DNA from: Pseudomonas sp. HAR-UPW-AIA-41
GTDB taxonomy: Bacteria > Pseudomonadota > Gammaproteobacteria > Pseudomonadales > Pseudomonadaceae
Direction: 5' to 3'
Length of the DNA stretch: 64,000 bases
Assembly (NCBI RefSeq): GCF_002304225.1
Contig: NZ_NSLB01000001.1
Location: 842,388 to 906,387, forward strand
Part shown: piece by piece, positions 49,449 to 59,416 of the stretch
How positions within the stretch are numbered: position 1 is the stretch's first letter
Layout: every line of letters begins with the position of its first letter
Position numbers and translations under genes: made by a program
Notes under the pieces: generated by a model
What the model saw: only the letters and a program-made list of their open reading frames with translations
Database searches by the model: none
Told to the model about the DNA's origin: nothing

Positions 49449-49528
49449 CCTGCCATTGTTAGGCAGGTATAGCCTGCGGATCGTGCTCCTGGCTCATCCC
49501 AACCCATGTGGCCTTTGGTAGGGGCCAC
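49449..49528 (+). promoter_or_regulatory. thrS leader with two anticodon-like hairpins
   Basis: Hairpin 1: CCTGCC/GGCAGG (49449-49454, 49462-49467) with 7-nt loop ATTGTTA, reading UGU at positions 3-5. Hairpin 2: GTGGCC/GGCCAC (49508-49513, 49523-49528) closed by a T-G pair with loop TTGGTAG, reading GGU at positions 3-5. Both are threonine anticodons in the correct place of a 7-base loop with U at position 2. In E. coli ThrRS represses its own mRNA by binding two such stem-loops upstream of the ribosome binding site (here GGAGAGGAGG, 49534-49543). Hairpin 1 can alternatively pair as GCAGG/CCTGC (49463-49477). Confidence 0.6.
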
Positions 49529-49547
49529 CACTAGGAGAGGAGGCGCC

Positions 49548-51470
49548 ATGCCCATCATTACTCTTCCTGACGGCAGTCAGCGTTCGTTCGATCATCCCGT
49601 TACCGTGCTTGAAGTGGCTCAGTCCATTGGTGCCGGTCTGGCCAAAGCCACCCTGGCTGGCAAGGTCAATGGCAAGCAGGTGGATGCCTGTGATGTGATC
49701 GACAGCGACGTTGCCCTGCAGATCATCACGCCGAAAGACGAAGAGGGGCTGGAGATCATCCGTCACTCCTGTGCGCACCTAGTGGGGCATGCCGTCAAGC
49801 AGCTGTACCCGGATGCCAAGATGGTCATCGGGCCGGTCATTGAAGAAGGCTTTTATTACGATATCGCCATCGGCCGGCCTTTCACGCCGGAAGATATGGC
49901 TGCTATCGAAAAGCGCATGGCTGAGCTGATCGACAAGGATTATGACGTCATCAAGAAGATGACGCCGCGTGCCGAAGTCATCGAGCTGTTCAGGGCGCGC
50001 GGTGAGGAATACAAGCTGCGCCTGATCGATGATATGCCGGACGAGAAGGCCATGGGTCTGTACTTCCATGAGGAGTACGTGGACATGTGCCGCGGCCCGC
50101 ATGTGCCGAACACCCGTTTCCTTAAGTCTTTCAAGCTGACCAAAATCTCCGGTGCCTACTGGCGCGGCGACTCCAAGAACGAGCAGTTGCAGCGTGTGTA
50201 CGGCACTGCCTGGGCCGACAAGAAGCAGCTGGCGGCCTATATTCAGCGCATTGAGGAGGCCGAGAAGCGCGATCACCGCCGCATCGGTAAGCAGCTGGAT
50301 CTGTTCCATCTTCAGGAAGAAGCGCCTGGCATGGTGTTCTGGCACCCGAATGGCTGGACTGTTTACCAGGTGCTGGAACAGTACATGCGTCAGGTTCAGC
50401 GTGAGCATGGTTATGTCGAGGTGCGTACCCCGCAGGTTGTAGACCGGATTCTCTGGGAGCGTTCGGGTCACTGGTCGAACTATGCCGAAAACATGTTTAC
50501 GACCAATTCGGAAAACCGCGATTACGCGGTAAAGCCGATGAACTGCCCGTGCCATGTGCAGATTTTCAATCAGGGGCTGAAGTCCTACCGCGATCTGCCG
50601 CTGCGTCTGGCCGAGTTCGGCGCCTGTCACCGCAATGAGCCGTCCGGTGCGCTGCATGGCATCATGCGTGTGCGTGGCTTTACTCAGGATGATGCGCACA
50701 TTTTCTGCACCGAAGATCAGGTGAAGAAAGAAGCGGCTGATTTCATCAAGCTGACCCTGCAGGTCTACTCGGACTTTGGTTTCTCCGATATTTCGATGAA
50801 ACTCTCGACCCGTCCAGCCAAGCGTGTGGGTTCCGAGGAGCTTTGGGATCGCGCCGAGACGGCGCTGGCCGAGGCGCTGAATGAGTCCGGGCTTGAGTGG
50901 GAATATCAGCCGGGCGAGGGGGCTTTCTATGGGCCGAAGATCGAGTTCACCCTGAAGGATTGTCTGGGGCGTAACTGGCAGTGCGGTACTCTGCAGTATG
51001 ATCCGAACCTGCCTGAGCGTCTGGATGCCAGCTATATCGCCGAAGATAACAACCGCAAGCGTCCGGTGATGCTGCATCGCGCGATTCTCGGCTCCTTCGA
51101 GCGCTTCATCGGTATGTTGATTGAGCACTATGCCGGTGTCTTCCCGGCCTGGCTCTCGCCGACTCAGGCTGTGGTGATGAATATCACCGACAAGCAGGCC
51201 GATTTTGCCCTTGAGGTGGAGAAAACCCTTAACCAAAGCGGTTTTCGTGCCAAGTCTGACTTGAGAAACGAGAAGATCGGCTTTAAAATCCGCGAGCATA
51301 CTTTGCTCAAGGTTCCCTATCTTCTGGTTATTGGGGATCGTGAGGTAGAAACACAGACCGTTGCGGTCCGTACTCGAGAGGGTGTTGATCTTGGCTCTAT
51401 GCCGGTCGCCCAGTTTGCCGAGTGCCTGACCCAGGCGGTATCCCGGCGTGGTCGCCAAGATTCGGAGTAA
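49548..51470 (+). CDS. thrS: Threonyl-tRNA synthetase
   Basis: A 640-residue class II synthetase. N-terminal TGS and editing domain ([10 protein letters not shown]), catalytic domain with Zn ligands (M-N-C-P-C-H; H and H later), motif 2 [10 protein letters not shown] and the C-terminal anticodon-binding domain. ATG 49548 follows GGAGAGGAGG and gives the usual 640 residues. It leads the thrS-infC-rpmI-rplT-pheST-ihfA cluster. Its leader contains candidate autoregulatory hairpins. Confidence 0.98.
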   Translation: MPIITLPDGSQRSFDHPVTVLEVAQSIGAGLAKATLAGKVNGKQVDACDVIDSDVALQIITPKDEEGLEIIRHSCAHLVGHAVKQLYPDAKMVIGPVIEEGFYYDIAIGRPFTPEDMAAIEKRMAELIDKDYDVIKKMTPRAEVIELFRARGEEYKLRLIDDMPDEKAMGLYFHEEYVDMCRGPHVPNTRFLKSFKLTKISGAYWRGDSKNEQLQRVYGTAWADKKQLAAYIQRIEEAEKRDHRRIGKQLDLFHLQEEAPGMVFWHPNGWTVYQVLEQYMRQVQREHGYVEVRTPQVVDRILWERSGHWSNYAENMFTTNSENRDYAVKPMNCPCHVQIFNQGLKSYRDLPLRLAEFGACHRNEPSGALHGIMRVRGFTQDDAHIFCTEDQVKKEAADFIKLTLQVYSDFGFSDISMKLSTRPAKRVGSEELWDRAETALAEALNESGLEWEYQPGEGAFYGPKIEFTLKDCLGRNWQCGTLQYDPNLPERLDASYIAEDNNRKRPVMLHRAILGSFERFIGMLIEHYAGVFPAWLSPTQAVVMNITDKQADFALEVEKTLNQSGFRAKSDLRNEKIGFKIREHTLLKVPYLLVIGDREVETQTVAVRTREGVDLGSMPVAQFAECLTQAVSRRGRQDSE

Positions 51471-51472
51471 AG

Positions 51473-52021
51473 ATTATTAAGCGTGAAATGAGACAGGATA
51501 AGCGGGCTGTTCCGAAGCCACCTATCAACGAGAATATCAGCGCTCGCGAGGTCCGATTGATCGGTGCCGATGGTGAGCAGATCGGTATCGTTTCGATTGA
51601 TGAAGCGCTGCGTGTGGCCGATGAGGCCAAGCTGGATCTGGTAGAGATCTCAGCAGACGCAGTGCCGCCTGTTTGCCGAATCATGGATTACGGCAAGCAC
51701 CTGTTTGAGAAGAAGAAGCAAGCTGCGATTGCCAAGAAGAATCAGCACCAGCAGCAGATTAAAGAAATCAAGTTTCGTCCAGGGACGGAAGAAGGGGATT
51801 ACCAGGTAAAACTACGCAACCTGGTACGTTTCCTACAAGATGGGGACAAGGCCAAGGTATCCTTGCGATTCCGCGGTCGTGAGATGGCCCACCAGGAGCT
51901 GGGGATGGAACTATTGAAGCGGGTCGAAGCCGACCTTGCCGAATACGGTGCCGTCGAACAGCATCCTAAGCTGGAAGGACGCCAGCTGATGATGGTCATC
52001 GCTCCCAAGAAGCGTAAATAA
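51473..52021 (+). CDS. infC: Translation initiation factor IF-3
   Basis: A 182-residue initiation factor. The N-terminal [13 protein letters not shown] and C-terminal [12 protein letters not shown] and [14 protein letters not shown] segments are typical. There is no usable ATG before residue 6; the start is the rare ATT at 51473 (or the next ATT at 51476), as in E. coli and P. aeruginosa infC, where IF3 discriminates against its own start codon. GGAG overlaps the thrS stop, two bases upstream. Confidence 0.95.
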   Translation: MIKREMRQDKRAVPKPPINENISAREVRLIGADGEQIGIVSIDEALRVADEAKLDLVEISADAVPPVCRIMDYGKHLFEKKKQAAIAKKNQHQQQIKEIKFRPGTEEGDYQVKLRNLVRFLQDGDKAKVSLRFRGREMAHQELGMELLKRVEADLAEYGAVEQHPKLEGRQLMMVIAPKKRK

Positions 52022-52081
52022 CCTCCCGGGCACTGGCAGGCCTGATGGTTATCAGTTGTTAATGAATGCGGAGTACTAAAC

Positions 52082-52276
52082 ATGCCAAAAATGAAAACCA
52101 AAAGCGGTGCAGCCAAGCGTTTTCTGAAAACTGCTGCTGGCTACAAGCACAAGCACGCTTTCAAGAGCCACATCCTGACCAAGATGTCTACCAAGCGTAA
52201 GCGTCAACTGCGCGGAAGCGAGCTGATGCATCCGTCGGACAAGGCAAAAGTCGAGCGCATGCTGCGCGTTCGTTAA
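52082..52276 (+). CDS. rpmI: 50S ribosomal protein L35
   Basis: A 64-residue highly basic protein ([14 protein letters not shown]). It lies 60 bases after infC and 28 before rplT. The infC-rpmI gap may hold the L20 autoregulatory site known in E. coli, but I could not outline its pseudoknot here. Confidence 0.98.
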   Translation: MPKMKTKSGAAKRFLKTAAGYKHKHAFKSHILTKMSTKRKRQLRGSELMHPSDKAKVERMLRVR

Positions 52277-52304
52277 TCGGTCAAGATTTTAGAGGAAGTT
52301 ACTC

Positions 52305-52661
52305 ATGGCTCGTGTTAAGCGTGGCGTTATCGCCCGTGCTCGTCACAAAAAAATTCTGAAACTCGCTAAAGGCTACTACGGCGCTCGTTCGCGCGTGTTC
52401 CGTGTTGCCAAGCAGGCGGTGATCAAGGCCGGCCAATACGCCTACCGTGACCGTCGTCAGCGCAAGCGTCAGTTCCGCGCTCTGTGGATCGCCCGTATCA
52501 ACGCCGGTGCTCGTATCAACGGTCTGTCCTACAGCCGTCTGATCGCTGGTCTGAAGAAAGCGACCATCGAGATCGATCGCAAGGTTCTGGCCGATCTGGC
52601 AGTGAACGAAAAAGCGGCGTTTGCTGCGATTGTCGAAAAGGCTAAAGCCGCTCTGGCTTGA
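52305..52661 (+). CDS. rplT: 50S ribosomal protein L20
   Basis: A 118-residue basic assembly protein of the large subunit, [18 protein letters not shown], full length. It is also the repressor of infC-rpmI-rplT translation in E. coli. Strong ribosome binding site AGAGGAAG. A pair of hairpins separates it from pheS. Confidence 0.98.
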   Translation: MARVKRGVIARARHKKILKLAKGYYGARSRVFRVAKQAVIKAGQYAYRDRRQRKRQFRALWIARINAGARINGLSYSRLIAGLKKATIEIDRKVLADLAVNEKAAFAAIVEKAKAALA

Positions 52662-52673
52662 TCCCCCGACAAT

Positions 52674-52735
52674 CACCGGGCTAGCCCGGTGCAAAACGTC
52701 ACCGATAGGGGAAGAGCCTTGTGCTCTTCCCCTAT
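52674..52735 (+). terminator. Two hairpins between rplT and pheS (probable attenuating terminator)
   Basis: CACCGGGCT/AGCCCGGTG (52674-52691) is an 18-bp perfect palindrome; ATAGGGGAAGAGC (52705-52717) pairs with GCTCTTCCCCTAT (52723-52735) in a 13-bp stem. The following bases are TTCG, so a canonical T-run is lacking and read-through to pheS is expected. No Phe-rich leader peptide as in E. coli pheST is visible. Confidence 0.65.
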
Positions 52736-52755
52736 TTCGTATCTGGAGTCCGTAG

Positions 52756-53772
<1,017 letters not shown>

Positions 53773-53814
53773 TGCCGCCCGCTCGTTACCGAACAGTTCA
53801 GGAGAACAGACCAA

Positions 53815-56193
53815 ATGAAATTCAGTGAACAATGGCTGCGTAGCTGGGTAAATCCGCCTGTCTCCAGCGACGATCTGGTGGCCCGCCTGTCCATGGCCGG
53901 CCTCGAGGTTGACAGTGTGACGCCGGCCGCCGGCCAGTTCAGCGGTGTGGTGGTCGGTGAGATTCTCTCTGCCGAGCAGCATCCGGATGCCGACAAGCTG
54001 CGTGTGTGCCAGGTCAGCAATGGCAGCGAGAGCTTTCAGGTTGTCTGTGGCGCGCCCAATGCACGCCCGGGAATCAAGATTCCTTTCGCCATGATCGGCG
54101 CCGAGCTGCCGGGTGACTTCAAGATCAAGAAGGCCAAGCTGCGGGGTGTCGAGTCAAACGGCATGCTTTGCTCGGCCTCGGAGCTGCAGATCAGTGATGA
54201 CAACAGTGGTCTGATGGAGCTGGCTGCCGATGCGCCGGTTGGTCAGAGCATTCGTGATTATCTGAACCTGGATGACGTGAGCATCGAGGTCGATCTGACG
54301 CCGAACCGCGGCGACTGCCTGTCCCTGGCCGGACTGGCCCGCGAAGTGGGCGCCCTGTATGCCGCGCCGGTGCAGCGCCCGCAGGTGCCTGCCGTGGCTG
54401 CCGCGCATGAAGAAGTGCGCCCTGTTGAAGTGCTGGCGCCCAAGGCCTGTCCGCGCTATCTGGGGCGTGTTATCCGTGGCGTCGACCTGAGTCGTGCGAC
54501 CCCGCTGTGGATGGTCGAACGCCTGCGCCGTGCCGATGTTCGCAGCATTGATGCCGCGGTCGACATCACCAACTATGTGATGCTCGAACTGGGCCAGCCG
54601 ATGCATGCCTTCGATCTCGCCGAGATCAATGGCGGCATCCGGGTGCGCATGGCCGATGAGGGCGAGAAGCTGGTCCTGCTGGATGGCCAGGAAGTTACCC
54701 TGCGAGCCGATACGCTGGTGATTGCCGATCATGCGCGACCATTGGCTATTGCCGGTGTGATGGGCGGGGAGCACAGCGGCGTCAGCGCCAAGACCCGTGA
54801 TCTGTTCCTGGAAAGTGCCTTCTTCGACACCATCGCCCTGGCCGGTAAGGCTCGCTCCTATGGTCTGCACACGGACTCCTCGCACCGCTTTGAGCGCGGC
54901 GTGGATTCGCAGCTGGCTCGTGAAGCGATGGAGCGCGCTACTGCGCTGCTGCTGGAAATCGTCGGCGGCGATGCCGGGCCGATCATCGAGGTGGCCAGCG
55001 CTGCCGATCTGCCGAATGTGGCGCCTATCACCCTGCGTGCTGAGCGTGTCAGCCAGATGCTGGGCATGGACATGGACAGTGCCGAGATCGAGCGCCTGCT
55101 CACCGCGCTGGGTCTGACTGTCACGGCAGAGGGCGAAGGCGTCTGGCAGGTTGGTGTGCCGAGCCATCGCTTCGATATCAGTCTGGAAGTGGATCTGATC
55201 GAAGAGCTGGGTCGCTTGTATGGCTATAACCGTCTGCCGGTTCGCTACCCGCAGGCGCGTTTGGCGCCACAGGCCCGCGCCGAGGCTCGCTCCGAGCTGC
55301 CTGAGCTGCGTCGTCTGCTGGTGGCGCGTGGTTATCAGGAAGCCATTACCTACAGCTTCATTGATCCGAAAATGTTCGAGCTGTTCAGCCCGGGCGTGCA
55401 GCCGCTGCAGCTGGCTAATCCGATCTCCGCCGATATGGCTGCCATGCGTGTTTCGCTGTGGCCGGGCCTGATCAAGGTGGTGCAGCACAACCTCAACCGC
55501 CAGCAGAATCGTGTCCGCCTGTTTGAAAGCGGTTTGCGTTTTGTCGGTCAGCTTGAGGGCCTCAAGCAAGAGGCGATGCTGGCTGGGGTCATCACCGGAA
55601 GCCGTCTGCCGGAAGGCTGGGCTCATGGCAAGGAGTCGGTGGATTTCTACGACGCCAAGGCTGATGTCGAGGCGCTGCTGGCCAGTGCCGGTGCTGCCGA
55701 TGCCTTCCGCTTCGTGCCGGGTGAGCACACTGCGCTGCATCCAGGCCAGACCGCACGCATTGAGCGTGACGGTTGCCTGGTGGGTTACCTGGGGGCGTTG
55801 CATCCTGAGTTGGCCAAGGCGCTGGATATCACTCAGCCAACCTTCCTCTTTGAGCTGGTATTGAGCGAAGTGGCTGCCGGTCGCATGCCCAGGTTTAGCG
55901 AGCTGTCGCGCTTCCCTGAGGTGCGCCGCGATCTCGCGCTCTTGGTAGACAAGGACACGCCGGCAGAGAGCGTATTGGGCTGTATCCGTGAAGCATCAGG
56001 CGAATACCTGACAGACCTCAGACTGTTTGACGTCTATCACGGTAAAGGCATTGATCCGCTTAAGAAAAGTCTGGCAGTCGGCTTGACCTGGCAGCATCCA
56101 TCGCGCACTCTTAATGACGATGAGGTGAACACCACAACGCAGAATATCGTCACCTCGCTGGAGCAAAGGTTCAACGCCACGTTAAGGAAGTAG
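53815..56193 (+). CDS. pheT: Phenylalanyl-tRNA synthetase beta subunit
   Basis: A 792-residue subunit with the tRNA-binding (OB-like) domain at 40-150, B3/B4 editing domain (210-380), B5 and the C-terminal ferredoxin-like anticodon-binding domain (F-S-E-L-S-R-F-P-E-V-R-R-D-L-A through L-E-Q-R-F-N-A-T-L-R-K). Full length. It is followed three bases later by ihfA. Confidence 0.98.
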   Translation: MKFSEQWLRSWVNPPVSSDDLVARLSMAGLEVDSVTPAAGQFSGVVVGEILSAEQHPDADKLRVCQVSNGSESFQVVCGAPNARPGIKIPFAMIGAELPGDFKIKKAKLRGVESNGMLCSASELQISDDNSGLMELAADAPVGQSIRDYLNLDDVSIEVDLTPNRGDCLSLAGLAREVGALYAAPVQRPQVPAVAAAHEEVRPVEVLAPKACPRYLGRVIRGVDLSRATPLWMVERLRRADVRSIDAAVDITNYVMLELGQPMHAFDLAEINGGIRVRMADEGEKLVLLDGQEVTLRADTLVIADHARPLAIAGVMGGEHSGVSAKTRDLFLESAFFDTIALAGKARSYGLHTDSSHRFERGVDSQLAREAMERATALLLEIVGGDAGPIIEVASAADLPNVAPITLRAERVSQMLGMDMDSAEIERLLTALGLTVTAEGEGVWQVGVPSHRFDISLEVDLIEELGRLYGYNRLPVRYPQARLAPQARAEARSELPELRRLLVARGYQEAITYSFIDPKMFELFSPGVQPLQLANPISADMAAMRVSLWPGLIKVVQHNLNRQQNRVRLFESGLRFVGQLEGLKQEAMLAGVITGSRLPEGWAHGKESVDFYDAKADVEALLASAGAADAFRFVPGEHTALHPGQTARIERDGCLVGYLGALHPELAKALDITQPTFLFELVLSEVAAGRMPRFSELSRFPEVRRDLALLVDKDTPAESVLGCIREASGEYLTDLRLFDVYHGKGIDPLKKSLAVGLTWQHPSRTLNDDEVNTTTQNIVTSLEQRFNATLRK

Positions 56194-56196
56194 CGT

Positions 56197-56499
56197 ATGG
56201 GGGCTCTGACGAAAGCTGAGATGGCCGAGCGACTCTTTGAGGAGCTGGGTTTGAATAAACGGGAAGCCAAGGAACTGGTAGAGCTGTTTTTCGAGGAAAT
56301 TCGTCAGGCGCTTGAGCACAATGAGCAGGTGAAGTTGTCGGGCTTCGGCAACTTCGATCTGCGTGACAAGCGTCAGCGTCCGGGGCGTAACCCGAAGACC
56401 GGCGAGGAAATCCCGATTACAGCCCGACGCGTTGTCACCTTTCGTCCAGGGCAGAAACTGAAAGCCAGGGTTGAGGCTTATGCTGGAACCAAGTCATAA
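56197..56499 (+). CDS. ihfA: Integration host factor alpha subunit
   Basis: A 100-residue DNA-bending protein of the HU/IHF family ([23 protein letters not shown] at 48-70). It partners IhfB. Its last 20 bases overlap the downstream MerR gene, so the two are coupled. Confidence 0.98.
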   Translation: MGALTKAEMAERLFEELGLNKREAKELVELFFEEIRQALEHNEQVKLSGFGNFDLRDKRQRPGRNPKTGEEIPITARRVVTFRPGQKLKARVEAYAGTKS

Positions 56500-56836
56500 C
56501 GACGAGCTGCCCCCCATTCCGGGCAAACGCTATTTCACCATCGGTGAAGTCAGCGAGCTGTGCGCAGTAAAACCGCACGTGCTTCGGTACTGGGAGCAGG
56601 AGTTTCCGCAACTCAATCCGGTCAAGCGACGCGGCAATCGCCGTTATTATCAGCGCCAGGATGTGCTGATGATCCGGCAGATCCGCTCGCTGCTCTACGA
56701 TCAGGGTTTCACCATCGGCGGCGCACGTCAGCGTATGTCGGGTGATGAAGCCAAAGAAGATACTACCCAGTATCGTCAGTTGATTCGCCAGATGATTGCC
56801 GAGCTGGAAGAAGTTCTGCTTGTACTACGCAAATGA
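56480..56836 (+). CDS. MerR family regulator
   Basis: A 118-residue MerR-type protein with an N-terminal winged helix ([22 protein letters not shown], about residues 17-38) and a short C-terminal coiled coil. It lacks the cysteines of metal-sensing MerR members. It follows ihfA in most pseudomonads; no target is established. ATG 56480 is used; TTG 56471 adds three residues. Confidence 0.93.
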   Translation: MLEPSHNDELPPIPGKRYFTIGEVSELCAVKPHVLRYWEQEFPQLNPVKRRGNRRYYQRQDVLMIRQIRSLLYDQGFTIGGARQRMSGDEAKEDTTQYRQLIRQMIAELEEVLLVLRK

Positions 56837-56908
56837 ATCTGGAAAACCTTCCATAATTCAGATGCTTAGTATATAGTTCGAGCCGCTTCGGGAAACCGGG
56901 GCACGTGT

Positions 56909-56985
56909 CGGGGCGTAGCGCAGCCCGGTAGCGCACTTGCATGGGGTGCAAGGGGTCGAGTGTTCGAATCACTCCGTCCCGACCA
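56909..56985 (+). tRNA. tRNA-Pro (anticodon GGG)
   Basis: A 77-base cloverleaf with encoded CCA. Acceptor stem CGGGGCG/CGTCCCG (one G-U pair), anticodon stem CTTGC/GCAAG with loop ATGGGGT, giving GGG. Such tRNA genes are frequent island attachment sites; here the tRNA is complete and no integrase follows. Confidence 0.96.
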
Positions 56986-56998
56986 AAAAACCCTAGAA

Positions 56999-57030
56999 AA
57001 TCCAGTCACTTAGCGGTGACTGGATTTTTT
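56999..57030. terminator. Terminator after tRNA-Pro
   Basis: AATCCAGTCAC (56999-57009) and GTGACTGGATT (57016-57026) with TTTTTTT after; also T-rich on the minus strand, so it may also end the helicase operon. Confidence 0.9.
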
Positions 57031-57072
57031 TATGGGCGATATTTTTCTCCTTCTCCTCACAAGCCCGTTTCT

Positions 57073-57094
57073 GGTGACCGTTTGGTGACCGTTT
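57073..57094. repeat. 11-bp tandem duplication near tRNA-Pro
   Basis: GGTGACCGTTT occurs twice in direct succession (57073-57083, 57084-57094), in the 110-base gap between the tRNA-Pro terminator and the helicase gene. It may be a relic of a former insertion. Confidence 0.8.
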
Positions 57095-57136
57095 GTACTG
57101 CACTTGGATTCGTAGGTGTGGCCGCTTCGTGGCCGG

Positions 57137-59416
57137 CTAGTGCTTCGGTGTGAGTGACTGCAGCCGCCACCAGGTTGGCAGCAGCTCGCGCACCTTGGCC
57201 TTGCCGTAGCGGTCATCGAGCAGATAGACCACGCCCTGATCCTCGGTAGTGCGGATGACTCGCCCTGCGGCCTGCACCACCTTTTGCAGGCCTGGGTAGA
57301 GATAGGCGTAGTCGTAACCGTTTTCCTCGCCGAACATCTGCTGCAGACGCGCCTTGATCTCCTCGTTGACCAGGTTGACCTGAGGCAGGCCGAGGGTGGC
57401 GATGAAGGCACCGATCAGGCGTCGGCCAGGGAGGTCGATGCCTTCGCCGAAGGCGCCGCCGAGCACGGCGAAGCCTATGCCCTCCGAGTGTGGGGTAAAG
57501 CCCTCGAGGAAGGCCGTGCGTTCGCCCTCGTTCATGCTGCGGGTCTGCGCGCTGGTGGCGATGGCCGGATACAGTGCGTTGAAGTGTTCGAGCACCTGCT
57601 GCAGGTAGGCGTAGCTGCTGAAGAAGGCCAGGTAGTTGCCCGGGGCGCGCCGGTACTGCTCGGCCATCAGCCGGCAGATGGGCTCCAGACTGGTATCGCG
57701 GTGCTGGTAGCGGGTCGACAGGTTGCGTACCACCCGCACGTTCAGTTGCTCGGCGGAGAAGGGCGACTCCACGTCAATCCACTGGGTTTCCTCGGGTAAC
57801 CCCAGCAGATCCTGGTAATAGTTGGCCGGGCGTAGGGTGGCGGAGAACAGGGTCGTGGTGTGAGCGTTGCTGAACCGCTCGGCTAGAAACGGTGCAGGCA
57901 CGATGTTGCGCAGGCACAGGATGGTGTGGTCACCGATGTCCTGGCTGTCCTGGCGGGTCACGTCGAACAGCGAGTGCGGCCCATACGCCTCGCTAAGCCG
58001 GCAGAACAGCATGGCGTTCAGGTAGAACTGCAACAGCAGACGATCCTGGCCGTTGGGGTGGTCGGTTAGATGATCGGTGATGGCGCTCACTGTCCGTTGC
58101 AGCGCCGCCACCAGCAGGTCAGGCACCAGCGGATGAATCTGGTAGTCGCCCTGCTGTACTTGGTTGAGCTGTTCCCAGTGCCGGCTGACCCGCTGTAGGG
58201 TGCTGCGCAGGCTGGCGGGGGCGATGCGGCACAGCTCGTGAAATTCCAGCTGATCGAGTTCGGCGCTGTACATGCCGCGGGCCCGCTCGACCAGGTTGTG
58301 CGCCTCGTCCACCAGCACGGCCACGCGCCATTCGTTGATCTGCGCCAGACCATAGAGCAGGGCGCCGAGATCGAAGTAGTAGTTGTAGTCACAGACCACC
58401 ACATCAGCCCAGCGGCACAGTTCCTGGCTCAGGTAGTAAGGGCAGACCTGGTGGGCCAGGGCGATGGCGCGTACCCGCTCCTGGGTCAGCCAGCTGTCCT
58501 GCAGGGCTGCTTTTCGGGCTTCGGGAAGACGATTGTAGAAGCCCTTGGCCAGGGGGCAGGATTCACCATGACAGCTCTTTTCCGGGTTCTCGCAGGCCTT
58601 GTCGCGTGCAACATGCTCCAGCACGCGCAGCGGCGTTGCGCTCTGCTCATCACGCAGACGCTGCAGGGCATCCAGGGCCAGGCGCCGGCCGGGCGTCTTG
58701 GCGGTCAGGAAGAACAGCCGGTCCAGTTGCTGGCCGGGCATGGCCTTGAGTTGGGGGAAGAGGGTGCCCAGCGTTTTGCCGATGCCGGTGGTGGCCTGCG
58801 CCATCAGGGTGTTGCCGTCGCGGGCGCAGCGGTACACCGCCTCGGCCAGTTGCCGTTGGCCGCGGCGAAAGTCGGGGTAGGGAAAACTCAGCGCCTGCAG
58901 ATAGATATCGCGGCGTGCGCGGTGGGCTTCTTCCTGTTCGGCCCATTGCAGGAAACGCTGGCACTGCTCGGCAAAGAATTCGCCCAGAGCATCGGCGCTC
59001 AGCACTTCAACGAAGGCATTCTCGGTGTGGGTGAGCACGTTGAAGTAAACGACCGCCAGCTCGAGCTCATCCAGGCCGAGCTGCTGACAGAGCAGCCAGC
59101 CATAGACCTTCACCTGCGCCCAGTGCAGCGCGCGGTGGTTGGCCGGAATGCGGCTGATGTCACCCCGGTGGGTTTTGATTTCTTCCAGGCGATTGCGCTC
59201 AGGGTCATAGCCGTCGGCGCGGCCACTGACGAACAGTCCGGGGTAGCTGCCGGAAAGTGGTAGCTCGGCGAGGTAGTCAGCCCCGCGGCGGCCAACCACG
59301 GTTTGGTGACCAGCGATGCCTTCCTGAGCGGTGGGGGACGGCGTGAAGCGCAGATCGAGATCACCTTCCTTGGCGGTGAACTCGCACAGGGCGCGCACAG
59401 CCACGACGTAAGTCAT
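57137..59416 (-). CDS. Rad3/XPD-type DNA helicase with N-terminal nuclease-like domain
   Basis: A 759-residue superfamily 2 helicase of the DinG/XPD group. The N-terminal 150 residues hold a Cas4-like PD-(D/E)XK pattern: D68 in G-R-A-D-G-Y, E79-I-K81 and Q101-V-K-V-Y105. Walker A A-T-T-G-I-G-K-T (about 209-216), an iron-sulfur cluster region with cysteines (K-A-C-E-N-P, K-S-C-H-G-E-S-C and Q-V-C-P-Y), and the V-D-E-A-H box follow, then helicase motifs V and VI near the C-terminus (Q-A-A-G-R-V-I-R). It overlaps fan1 by four bases. Confidence 0.9.
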   Translation of the reverse strand: MTYVVAVRALCEFTAKEGDLDLRFTPSPTAQEGIAGHQTVVGRRGADYLAELPLSGSYPGLFVSGRADGYDPERNRLEEIKTHRGDISRIPANHRALHWAQVKVYGWLLCQQLGLDELELAVVYFNVLTHTENAFVEVLSADALGEFFAEQCQRFLQWAEQEEAHRARRDIYLQALSFPYPDFRRGQRQLAEAVYRCARDGNTLMAQATTGIGKTLGTLFPQLKAMPGQQLDRLFFLTAKTPGRRLALDALQRLRDEQSATPLRVLEHVARDKACENPEKSCHGESCPLAKGFYNRLPEARKAALQDSWLTQERVRAIALAHQVCPYYLSQELCRWADVVVCDYNYYFDLGALLYGLAQINEWRVAVLVDEAHNLVERARGMYSAELDQLEFHELCRIAPASLRSTLQRVSRHWEQLNQVQQGDYQIHPLVPDLLVAALQRTVSAITDHLTDHPNGQDRLLLQFYLNAMLFCRLSEAYGPHSLFDVTRQDSQDIGDHTILCLRNIVPAPFLAERFSNAHTTTLFSATLRPANYYQDLLGLPEETQWIDVESPFSAEQLNVRVVRNLSTRYQHRDTSLEPICRLMAEQYRRAPGNYLAFFSSYAYLQQVLEHFNALYPAIATSAQTRSMNEGERTAFLEGFTPHSEGIGFAVLGGAFGEGIDLPGRRLIGAFIATLGLPQVNLVNEEIKARLQQMFGEENGYDYAYLYPGLQKVVQAAGRVIRTTEDQGVVYLLDDRYGKAKVRELLPTWWRLQSLTPKH

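Noticed and set aside
49779..51458. 559-codon frame opposite thrS
   Set aside because: Antisense shadow of ThrRS; composition has no protein-like features and no start signals.
54154..55803. 549-codon frame opposite pheT
   Set aside because: Antisense shadow of PheT.
56941..57153. 70-codon frame after tRNA-Pro resembling an integrase tail
   Set aside because: It starts inside the tRNA, crosses the terminator and has no integrase motifs; the resemblance is too short.
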